Shown: positions 12,988 through 23,101 of the stretch, in pieces
Numbering within the stretch: position 1 is the first letter of the stretch
Layout: every line of letters starts with the position of its first letter
Assembly (NCBI GenBank): GCA_024364735.1
Contig: JAGFNQ010001197.1
Span: forward strand, 643,988 to 707,987
Length of the DNA stretch: 64,000 nt
Origin: Boesenbergia rotunda
Lineage: Eukaryota; Streptophyta; Magnoliopsida; Zingiberales; Zingiberaceae
Direction of reading: 5' to 3'
Program-made: the position numbers and the translations under genes
Notes under the pieces: generated by a model
Told to the model about the DNA's origin: nothing
The model's database searches: none
Seen by the model: only the letters and a program-made list of their open reading frames with translations

Positions 12988-14543
12988 GCCCGTCTCATAA
13001 CCAAGACCCGAGAAATAAAAAACAACAAGCTCCCATAGTTACAGAGTCGAGACTAGTTTCTATACATGTATATATAGATGTTAACCAGGTAATATTCTTA
13101 TTAATTTGCTTTGCAATTAAGGCCCCTATTAGGGCGATTTACTCTTTGAAGCATAACTATCCTCAAATACGTTCTCGTTTGAGATGCAATTTGTCAACAT
13201 TTTTCAGAAAGTCTTTTCCTTACCGTGCATGCTATTCTGTCAAATTTATTTGACTGGAGTCAGAAAAAGTTGTGACACGAACGAATCTGTCATGATCACG
13301 TTGTGCAAGTTATGCATTTGTGTTACTCTCTGTGCTTCAGCTATTTAATCGACATGGATTGAGACATTTAATCTAATTATGTAATACGGGTCATATAAAC
13401 TTTAGTTTCTATTATGTTCATGTTAATTATAATATATTTATATATATTCTGTATTGATCTTCTTGAGATTCTATAGGACTGCCAAGTATACTTTTGATCA
13501 ACATTTTATATTATTTACAGCCGTCATTTGATGTTTAACTTGAGATTTAATTGACATTTTCACTGTATATGATTTATTATATACAATCTAGTATAACTCA
13601 TTATAAATAAAAATTATAATAGACATTGTGCTTTCATGAATTCAATGATAATTTGTTCAAAATAATATTTAAAATAAAATAAAATGGGGAAAAATATTTT
13701 TTTTTAAAAAAATAAGAATATTTTCGATGAATAACAAGAGGGAGCAGGTAAGAAAAAGAATTGTTTTCTAGAATTTAAAAAGTAAAAACTCAATTATAAA
13801 AACATTTAAAACACACTTAATTAATAGAATTTAAATCGATTCAATTGGTTAAAAAATTTATACATATAATTTTTTTACTAACTTATTTAAATTTAATAAA
13901 AATCACTTTAATATACTTACAGTAATCGTAATATTATTGTTAAAATATTACAACAGCTAATGCTATAACATTATAGCAACTATTAAATAGTTGATTAATA
14001 GTTGCTATAGTACTATTATGATAATTTTAACAATGTTAAAAATATTTTAATTAAATTTAAATAATTTTAATTAAATTGTTAAATATTTTCTTTTTTATAA
14101 AAGTATTGTGTCTATAATCAAATAGGAGCATCCAGCATCAATTCTCGGGTCATTGCCGAACGTTATTGATTCCCAAAAAGTTGTAGATGTCGGATTATCC
14201 AATGGGCAACCCGAAGGAAACCTTCAGGACTAATTAGGCTCAAGCCTAGATACGTAGATTTAAAAAATAAAATGACCATGTAGCCAAAAAAAAAAATCAT
14301 CCATAACATTTCTACAATCCCCAACAAAAACCCCGTTGAACAAACTCAAGGGTCATTCTCATTGTGCCTCTAAAGAAAAATCACAAGTCCTAAGTACACA
14401 AATCTTGAACAATCAAACAGATGGGATCGAAAGAGAATAGCCCTGTGAAATTCTACGATTTCCCACTGCAAATAAGCAGTAAAACAAAAAGATTCAATGT
14501 GCACAGTGCTATCTTAGAAAACAAGAAGAAGCCATCTATCTAC
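12988..14543. other. 3' flanks of the AP2 and XRI1-like genes
   Basis: The two genes converge here. The sequence is AT-rich with no coding signal. One feature stands out: a perfect 14-bp inverted repeat with a 10-base loop at 13972-14009 (arms TATAGCAACTATTA), within a longer imperfect palindrome of about 13930-14035. It may be a tiny MITE. Confidence 0.5.
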
Positions 14544-16299
14544 TCAGCCTTTGGTTCTTAGAACTGTAATGCTTCCTTTTCCCCCTTCAGTTAGAATCTT
14601 GGTCTTCACAATCACAGGCTTCCCGGAAAAAGGCGAGGTTGAATATCCGACAGCAGTGTCATTGCGCATCTCAATTTTTGGTTTTGTTGGCGGAGCATGA
14701 ATCCGCTGGTTTATGTCTTTCAAAGTCGAGTGCCCTCTAGCTTCACAAGGTTTGATGAAGGTAAAGGGAATGGCGACAGAGGAAGTTAACTTTGTTCTAT
14801 AGTTCTTAGGGGATATTACACCTGAAAATAGAAGAGGTTCGAGCACCGCAACATATTAACCGAGCCTTGAATCAAACTAAGAGGAATTAACAATGCTACA
14901 AAAATACCTCTGGAAATCTTAAGAGTAGCAGATATCATGGGTTTTGGAAAAGCAGTGGTCACTGCATTAGGTTCTCCATTGAGGAAAACTATGAAGAACA
15001 AACGACACTGATAATACATAACCAAAACTGAATTCTTTCAGATATGTGGACATATCAGTTAGTTCTCTACTAACCTGAAACATCCATATTTTGCTTAATT
15101 TGTTCTTGTTTACTCCACGACCTACCAAGAACTACACAATCAGGTTATGAAAAAAAAAGAAGAAGGGAAAAACAAGTAAAAGAAAAGATGATTCAGTAGA
15201 GCAGCAATACATCTCACTATCATTTAAATAGTTGTTCAGCCATTCATCCAATGGTTGATCCAAGACTTCATTGCTGAACAGAAAACCGTCATCTAGCACA
15301 AATTCTCTGATTAGAATAGCTGTATCATAATCCAAGTCTGCATTAGTGAGCCAAATTATTCAAGGAATAAAACCAATGAAAACCTGAACTCGTTGGATTC
15401 CACTCTAAATTTTCTGACCAAGTATCCATTGGAGCTGAGTTCTCCTGAACGTTAAAATCAAAGCAGGCTGATTCCATTGGTCTAAATGGAATATGATAAT
15501 AATTGAGCAAATGGCCTTAGAGCTTACTGCATCAGCATCACAAGTAAATAAGGCCCGACGTCTCTTCAATCGCGGTTCCTCATTCTCTTCCCGGAGATCC
15601 TTCTTAGCCTTATCTGTAAATATGGCCTTTGTCACTTCAAGGGGCTTGAGACAGTCACAATTAGAGGCAAAAGCTGAAGATTGTACCTCTTAAATCCGAT
15701 ATGTCTGAGCCAAGACCAGTTGAATTTGGAATGGGGGTTTGATTCGGCATAGCATATGACAAATTATCAGTTTTTTGGTTGTTTCCATCCCAAAATCTTT
15801 GACGTAGACCTATGGATTTGAGAATATTAGTCGAAAATATTAATTTTTTTCAGGGAGGGGAAATGTTTGAGCAGTGAAGATGAACAACAAACCAAGATGG
15901 TAGTCTCTGGACACGCAAGTTTCTTCTTCTTGCCATTGCCACGCATCACTGTCACAAATTCCACATATGTAAAGCAAATCCAAAAGTTTTGTATCAAACA
16001 ACAAGCTGATTCAGATCAGGCAAAGAATACTAATGTATTTTATGCTCCAGTAAACATAACTAGATTAATAAAATTATTCATTCCGATTAAACGCGCACAA
16101 ATCGAAAGGAAAGCAGGTACTTTTTTAACACATGGCAAATCATGAGACCGGATCAAGGGACGGCCAAGACAATACATTCCAGTGGCAGGGGAAGACATAG
16201 GATGGATTCAGGAAGAAACCGTCAGAATCTGACGATTCTTTATTCCAAAAGATTGGTAAAAAGATCTCACTTGTCGATGATGGTTCGATGGAAGTCCAT
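14544..16299 (-). CDS. XRI1: XRI1-like protein (X-ray-induced transcript 1 family)
   Basis: Nine exons read leftward: 16271-16299, 15893-15948, 15687-15809, 15528-15613, 15384-15444, 15211-15337, 15075-15121, 14908-14988 and 14544-14821. Every junction is GT-AG and in phase. The protein begins MDFHRTIIDNDAWQWQEEE. Features I associate with the family are the early acidic/aromatic WQW block, FWDGNNQKTDNLSYAM, the basic LKRRRALF, LDEWLNNYLNDSEM, and the C-terminus KILTEGGKGSITVLRTKG, the most diagnostic part. XRI1 in Arabidopsis is induced by X-rays and needed for meiosis and post-meiotic development. Two introns are short (about 70-85 bases), and reading through them gives false frameshifts. 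The family call is from recognition of the C-terminal motif; no enzymatic domain is visible. Confidence 0.85.
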
Positions 16300-16879
16300 A
16301 GCCGTTGAAGAGAAGAGGGAGCTGTAGCAAAGTCGATTCCTTTATGTGTGACTGTAATTCTGGATGTTCGAGCAGCGGAGAAGAAAGGCGATTGCGACGG
16401 CACGTTTTCCGCCCTCTCCGCAACGCCTGCAACCAAGTGGCCACTCCTTTATCTATTCATGAATAAACCAACGGTCCTGATTCATGGACCGGAACTTGGA
16501 TGGAAGCAGGAAGCACCACCTGCCCATTTCCAGGACTTTTCTTTTTCATTATCTATTTTTTGTCCACACGTTATTTACTTTTTCCATTTTACATCCTGTG
16601 AAAAGATAAATATGATAACACCATTTTAACAGCTCGACTATTTCACACTAATTAAAAAAAACATCAGAAATTAAAATTGACAAATACATCAATGAGAATT
16701 TATATAGATGATAACATTTTTATCGAATTTCGACTCTCGAGTAGAATAAGTATTAATTCATATATACTTACCAACTGAAAATTTACGAGGAATTTATCAT
16801 CCAAAAAGTGAGAATTATAATTTTAATCAAGAAAAACTATTAAAATATCTTCTGTAATTTAATAAAAGGGTAACTTAGT
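16300..16879. other. Promoter side of the XRI1-like gene; no other gene seen
   Basis: The first 150 bases upstream of the ATG are moderately GC-rich and probably hold the 5' leader on minus. Beyond 16550 the sequence turns AT-rich. Open frames on both strands here lack any family signature and overlap the leader. Confidence 0.45.
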
Positions 16880-17811
16880 TGATCCCGGCCTTATTTATGG
16901 GTAGCTCGGTCAGCTAGCCTGACGCCACGAGAACCTAGCAGAAAGGCCGACGAAAGCCTCACCTGGGGAGTCCCCGAACCAGGAACCCTCCCAAAGCATT
17001 AACCGACTGACCCCGAGCAAGCTTGGGCGGGTCGAGCACGAGCGCTCCCTAAGTCGGACGCTTGCTCCGTTTCCCCGACCCACGGCTGGGTCGGGTATCT
17101 CAGTCCTCGACACTCCAGCAGCAGGATACCTAATAGGCTCGAAACATGGCAAGATAGACATAACTTAACAAACCCCCGACTCAGGGTGTACCTCATGTCT
17201 CTCATCTCCCAGTCGAACGAGTGACGGCCCACGCTCACTGGACGTTACCCCGACCCGGTCCATAATACTCGAACTCGCCGGTCGGCACTCAATCTCCGGA
17301 CCAGCTCTCCCCTACGCCACTCTTCATCGGCGCATCCAGGATACGATCGGGACGTCGGGGTACTACGGGCCTTATCCCTTTATGACACATTTCGCGGTTA
17401 TCTTGCTGGCTCAGTACGGTTGTACCATCCGAGCACCCCGCGCCACGCCGCGGTACCTCTAGGTGCTCTCCTACGGGCTGACAGGCACCGTACCCCCGTC
17501 CCGTCGACACAGACAGGGGTTGTCAGCCCCCCACCCCCCACCCCGCGGCTATATAAGCTCCTCCCCTCCTCATTCCACAGGGATGCACAATAGCACTCTC
17601 TTTCTACTCTCCTGCATTTCTTTACTCTACTATCTTGCTTGCGAGATACTGACTTGAACGTCGGAGGGCCTGATCAGGGAAATTCTCCGATGGGTTGGCT
17701 AACAATCTTTGTCTTTCAGGTCAGAGCCAGGTCGGCGCTAGGTCATCAGCTCGTGGCACGCGGTGTACCATCTCACCCTTGAGACTTCCACCTTGCTTTG
17801 CGACAGGATCA
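16880..17811 (+). mobile_element. Solo LTR
   Basis: A 932-bp GC-rich block bounded by TGATCC and GGATCA, the inverted TG...CA ends of an LTR. It is flanked by TTAGT (16875-16879) and TTAGC (17812-17816), a 5-bp target duplication with one change. A TATA box (TATATAAG, 17550-17557) is followed about 100 bases later by the GACTTGAACGTCGGAGGG phrase typical of plant Gypsy-like LTRs. No second LTR, primer-binding site or gag-pol sequence is present, so this is the product of LTR-LTR recombination. Open frames inside are not genes. Confidence 0.8.
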
Positions 17812-18739
17812 TTAGCATATTAAACTTTCATCATATATAAAGTCCCAGAAAAAGATCTATTATACATAATTTTATCCTACTTATTTTTAGGACTTGAATC
17901 TGTAATTTTTTAGATCGATAACTTTACGTCAAGATTCCTCTACATCTTCTCTAATTTAATATATTTTTTAAAAAAAATCTAAAATTTTATTAATCTCAAA
18001 ATGTTCTTAATATTTTTTTATAGACCAAAATGTTGACTTACTCGGAGACCGGTAAATACAGCTAGTGGGCCGAAGTGATAGCACATTGCCCACCCCAGAC
18101 AGGGGAAGGTATGACAGCTGAAGGATACGAAATGCTCTATAGGAATTCAGGACAGACAGGTGGCGGGACACAATTTAAGAGAAATCCAGGCAAGAAATTA
18201 AAAAAAAGAGTACTGGAATAGAAAGTATGATATCTACAATCTTCAATCTTCTTGTGCACTTCTTTACCGTGCAGAGCTTGGTAACTAAGAACATAAGTAC
18301 AGTTGGAATCTTTGCTTTTATCTTCTTGCACTTTGCTTCTTTACTGTGCAGAGCTTGGTAACTAAGAACATAAGTATAATTGGAATCAAAGACTTTCTGT
18401 AATTTTGTAGATATTCTTTGATACTGGTTAAATGGATTCTGTGAAACGATTAGACAAATTAATCGAGTTTATGATTCGGCATTGGCACACTGACAAGGAG
18501 TCTACTAAAGAGGAAATACACCAGACACACCTACAACATATCTTTCTTCGTTTTGATGATAAGTCTTTTCCATAATTGATAGTATAAATACAAGAATGCG
18601 TAGAATCAGTCATGATACAATATATATATATGGAACACACAAGAAATATTCATCATAATAAAGCGATGAAGAGAACTTCGAGAAATGAAGCTGTTTAAAA
18701 GGTGCTTTAGGCTTGAGCTTCAGAGACTCATATCCAGTT
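17812..18739. other. 3' flank of the RIN4-like gene with a 77-bp tandem duplication
   Basis: No gene is visible. CTTCTTTAC(C/T)GTGCAGAGCT begins at 18259 and again at 18336, so a 77-base unit through AACATAAGTA is duplicated. The 3'-untranslated region of the RIN4-like gene should occupy the right end of this stretch. Confidence 0.55.
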
Positions 18740-20245
18740 TCACTTTGAGAACCAGCTTAGGCACCCGCAGCTCTGCAACAAGAATAAAGATATTCGTTAA
18801 ACTTGAACGATATTGCAGTAAATTTTCTTTGCAGTGAATATCAAACCATTGCGGTAAAATGGTAGAGTTCTTAAAGCTTCAATTGCAGAAAGTGAAGCCT
18901 CTGTAAGCCTGATTCCTCCTACAATCAGGACAGTCAAATGCATACAACTATTACTGCAGTAGATCTAGTTGCTGCATTTGTGGTTTCTCATTGTAAAGAT
19001 CGTAGTCTCTACAACAAATATGATTGTAAACTAGTCTCTGCAGCAACTTGTTAAGGAAATATGTTGTGGTGATGACCTGAGCTTCTGTAGTAGTGTGTGG
19101 TTGAATGTTTGGCTCTGGTGGCTGATACAGGGTTCCTGGAGTTCTTCGATTTTCAGCTATTAACTTGAAGATGCCAGTGTACTTCTCACCGGACGCCGGA
19201 TCATTCTCATCCCAGTCAGCAAAAGGTGGCACTGCTACATCATCATGAGAAGGCTGCCATCCAGAGAAAGCACCATTAGCATAGCTGTTTTTTCACTTTC
19301 AAATTGGAAATCATGCCATTTTACCCTCATGTCATTTGCATGCCATGCACAATGTTTGAACATGACTAATCGATGAAGAGGTTAACAGTGATCAATCTTA
19401 CAAGTTTAAGGTAAATCAACTCAAGCATGCAACTTCATAATAAAGTGCTAACGAATATCTTACTGTCGTATTGGCCTTTGTTCTAATTCTTCCAGGAGTA
19501 CCTTCCGATGCCAACCTCTTGTCTGATGTAGGATTTCTCGCAGCTCTTTCAGCAGGTTTACTCTCACGGTTGCTGTCGTTGGATCTTGTCGATCTTTGCT
19601 TGTCGTCATTATATTTCTCTGGATCTTCATTTCTCTGACGATGTGGATTTGTTGAGGATTTACGAACGTCTTCAGTGCACACTGAAGGTCTATCAGATCG
19701 ATGAGAATTTCCACTGCCTCTTCTTGGCTTTGAGTCTTCAGTCTTGGCCGCATCAGGATTAGGCCTAAGCCGTCCGTCTTCGACAAAAGCTTGACCATTT
19801 CGGTTCGTTGGAGTTATCCCTCCAACTTTCCCCCGAGCTTGGTCGAAGAACTGTGTGCGAGGGACACTTTCAGCAGTATCCCAGTTGCCTACTTTTGTAT
19901 CTTTCTCCTGTTTCTGCATCCAAAAAGAACCACCAAACATCCATTCTAAGTGAAGATTGAATTGCATACGAGCCAATAAAGAGAGAGATAACAAATCAAA
20001 TTCCAGTTTGGAAATTAATCGAGCAGCTTGCAGATGTCCCACTATATAATTCAGCAAAGCAGTTTAACATTTATGAGAAACAGAAAAGCGCAAGTGAACT
20101 ATTTTCAGCTGGTTAACCAATTCAATTTGCAAGAAGACGGGCAAAGTGAGAGATCTTAATTCCCGTAATTGATTCAACTGCGATGCCACAATTTAGCAAA
20201 TTTATTCCCAAAGAAAACAGGAGAAAGAGAGGGACTCACAGCCAT
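18740..20245 (-). CDS. RIN4-like protein with two NOI motifs
   Basis: Four exons read leftward: 20240-20245 (just ATG GCT), 19464-19913, 19077-19253 and 18740-18772, all GT-AG, giving 221 residues. The first NOI motif is near residues 8-30 (VGNWDTAESVPRTQFFDQAR), the second near 158-190 (VPPFADWDENDPASGEKYTG then IFKLIAENRR). A long polar, disordered-looking middle separates them. The final exon is CGCLSWFSK, a Cys-containing tail like the palmitoylated C-terminus that ties RIN4 to the plasma membrane. RIN4 is a negative regulator of basal immunity guarded by NLR receptors and targeted by bacterial effectors. The usual AvrRpt2 cleavage core PxFGxW is altered in both motifs here (KVGNW and PFADW). 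A one-codon-pair first exon is unusual but is what the frame and splice sites require. Confidence 0.9.
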
Positions 20246-21802
20246 TCGGTGGGTTGCGATAGAAAACTAGCAGACGCAAAATTCTCGGAAGCAGCGTAAA
20301 GCGACCTCCTTTTGGGCTTCGTGGTTTCAGAGAGAGGAAGGGGAGGAAGAAGAAAAGAACCATCAACTTGAGTTGGAGGAATAAGTAGCTTGAGAAGATG
20401 ATAATTACAAACAAATAAATAAATAAAATGACAGCAAAATTGATGAGCGGCAACTTGGTCGCTGACTGGCAGTTTCGGGATAGATATTCTTATAAGCCCC
20501 TGCTAATTAATAAATTTGGTGATGGCCCTTCTCTCTTAGTTCATTGCACCGAAATATTTTTCTCGTAATAATAATAATAATAATAATAATAAAGCTTTAA
20601 TATATAATTATAAAGTATTTGAGACTTTCTCTAGTGTTTGTCTTTTTTTTTGTTTTTTTATAACTTTGTTTTTGCTTTTTAGACTGAATCGATTATTGGA
20701 CTTGGTCAAAATTGATTTCTGAACATGGAAAAATGGGATAAATAATTAAATTGAGGGAATGCATCAAAGGATTGGAAACATATTTCACTTCATTGGTTAA
20801 CATTTTTTTATTATTCCCGTATATATTTGATTTTTTTCTACCGTTTTAATTATTTATGTATGTATATAATTCGAGTGTGTGTGAGAGAGACGTTTTATTG
20901 AAGTTTCCGAGTGAACTCACAGAAGTGACATTTTCTTCCTCGAACAATCCTTCATTGTTTTTGACCGGAATCTTGGCGATTTTCCTGGAGAAAGCGTTCA
21001 TACCTTGTTCTATTCAATCTCCTTGAATTTTCAACACGAGGATAAGAAATTGTTAGGCAATAGTCTGATGATGGCTACCGTGTTTCTTGGATAATTTACC
21101 TTTAAACAAAAAGAATAATAAGAGAAGAAATTTTCAATAAAAATTAAAGTTGATTTGCAAAAGTTTTAAGGAGGTTAAAAAAGGAAAGGGAAATTTAGAT
21201 ATGCTGCTGAATTACATTGCATGTAAATTCTGAGCTATAAGAGTTGGCAAGTTTGTTTTTCACTTGAGCATCGCGTGGACTATCCTTCCTTTGCTTGGAC
21301 TAGTAGCTTTGCCTTTCCCATTTTTTCTTCCCTGAGAATATATTCGGCAAGAGTCGAGCATTTTAGGTGATCAAAAGATGATGGAGACTACCTCAATGGA
21401 ATTCAAAATTCTTACTTGGGAGACTGAAAGGTAGGTAGAGAATTCATGAATTTGGTAAGACATATATATAAAAACAGAGCAAAGACTAGCCGTATTCCAA
21501 GTAATTGCTCTAGAAGACATAAATTGAATGGAAGGCCCATTTATTTCGCATAAAGTAACGTGTAAAATATTTCTGGGACCTTAGGAGGCAAGTTATGCTG
21601 AGACTGAGAGAATTGCCATCACAAATAATGAAGAAATGGCATCAAAACTATATGCAGAAGTAGTTGAAAAGCCCAAACATTTATTATAAATTATCTCAAT
21701 TTAAATGGTTTAGGCTAATGAAATGTAAGAATATACCTAACCCATAGCATCTATCATTGCTGACGATGGTACACTAGATTAATTGATAGGCGTTCCGGAG
21801 CT
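20246..21802. other. RIN4-like promoter side and intergenic sequence
   Basis: The first 200 bases are the probable 5' leader and promoter on minus. An (AAT)n microsatellite lies at 20566-20592. I see no coding signal or recognisable repeat in the remainder. Confidence 0.5.
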
Positions 21803-21825
21803 ATAGCTTTCATGAGCCATGTAAC

Positions 21826-22026
21826 GATTAACGAGCTTTTCTTTAATCTCGGGTGATCGGCTCGACCTTATAAAAATTTTCCATCGACCGTCAGGATAAA
21901 TCGAGAAGTGCTCGCAGTGGACGGTCTAGAAGCCCAGCGTCCCAGGGTTTGCATCCCATTTGGAAGAAAAATTTCTACAAATACGTCGTAGCTAGGGATT
22001 GAACCGCGAATGCCTGCAAATACGCC
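21826..22026 (-). mobile_element. tRNA-derived SINE, copy missing the A box
   Basis: Flanked by perfect 23-bp direct repeats at 21803-21825 and 22027-22049 (both begin ATAGCTTTCATGAG and end CATGTAAC), a long target duplication typical of L1-type retroposition. The body matches 63423-63672 (GATAAATCGAGAAGTGCTCG, GCCCAGCGTCCCAGGGTTTG). The minus-strand B box GGTTCAATCCC is present, but the A-box end is missing. Confidence 0.9.
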
Positions 22027-22094
22027 ATAGCTTTCATGAGCCATGTAACAAGTCATAGTAACATTGCATGAAAAGAAACGTATCAAGAATTTTA

Positions 22095-22746
22095 TAGAGT
22101 GTTTGAGAGAATTTTTACCTTTTAAAAAATAATTTTTATAGAGATTATTTCGAAATCAATGAGAAATTAAAGCATGGAATTTATGAAAATAGAAGTCAAA
22201 AGCTAACTGATACAAGTTAAAGTTTAGATGTTTGATGAATAATTATTTTTAAACTTAATTTTTAATTAAATAATAATAATATTCTTAAACTATATAAATT
22301 AATTTTTTAATTATTTAAATATAATTTTAATATATCATCAATAATATTTTATATATTTATTATTATCTTTTAAATATTATATCAAAATTATTTTTCTAAT
22401 AATATATATATAAAAGATATAAAATTAATATAAAAAAATAATAAAATTTATAAAAATATATATATAATTTTTTGAAAATATAAATTATAGAAAAATATAA
22501 AATTTTATTTAAAAATGTAGTCACAATTATGTAAAATGATAAATTTATTAAAAATATAAATGCAAACTTTTTATTCTAGATCATAAATAAAAAAACAGAA
22601 TCAGAAAAAATATCAAATCTTATTTTTAACTTTTGAATAAAAATTGTAGAAATTAAAAAAAAATCTGATATTCGCAAATACTTAAAAGTACTTTTGTGTA
22701 GCTACAATCTAAAAAACAACTAATAGAAGCCCTCTCAAATACTCCC
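22095..22746. mobile_element. AT-rich MITE, copy 2 of the family at 2589
   Basis: This 652-bp element is colinear with 2589-3247. Its ends are inverted (TAGAGTGTTTGAGAG on the left; GGGAGTATTTGAGAGGGCTT on the inverse of the right). TTA occurs on both sides. It starts 45 bases from the SINE target duplication. No coding content. Confidence 0.75.
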
Positions 22747-23101
22747 TTAATCTTTTACTGATTCTAGAAATAACTTTTCACTGATGAATAACCTCAACTG
22801 GGAACTATTTAAGCCTGCATATGAAGCATCAATTGATAGAAGGGAAGACTAAATGATTCTGTGTACATTGTTTACTACAACAGAAAGGGAATATATGCAT
22901 GGTTGTAAAGTTCTGCCTCAAGAATGAAGAATGTGAACATGAAAACTAGGCTCACGAATATCGATCATACGGGAGAAAAATGAGGTAATAAGATTCGTGT
23001 GTTACAGGATGACTCAAAACCATTGCATATAAGTTAAAATAGAAAAGAATATCTGAATAACCATTTTTGTTCTCCTCTTGATAAGCTACAGATTAGAAAG
23101 A

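Noticed and set aside
15450..15700. Apparent frameshifts in the XRI1-like gene
   Set aside because: Reading straight through suggests two frame breaks, but two short canonical introns (15614-15686 with acceptor TTTACAG, and 15445-15527 with acceptor CGTTCAG) restore one continuous frame.
16910..17657. GC-rich open frames on both strands
   Set aside because: They lie entirely inside the solo LTR, which is noncoding.
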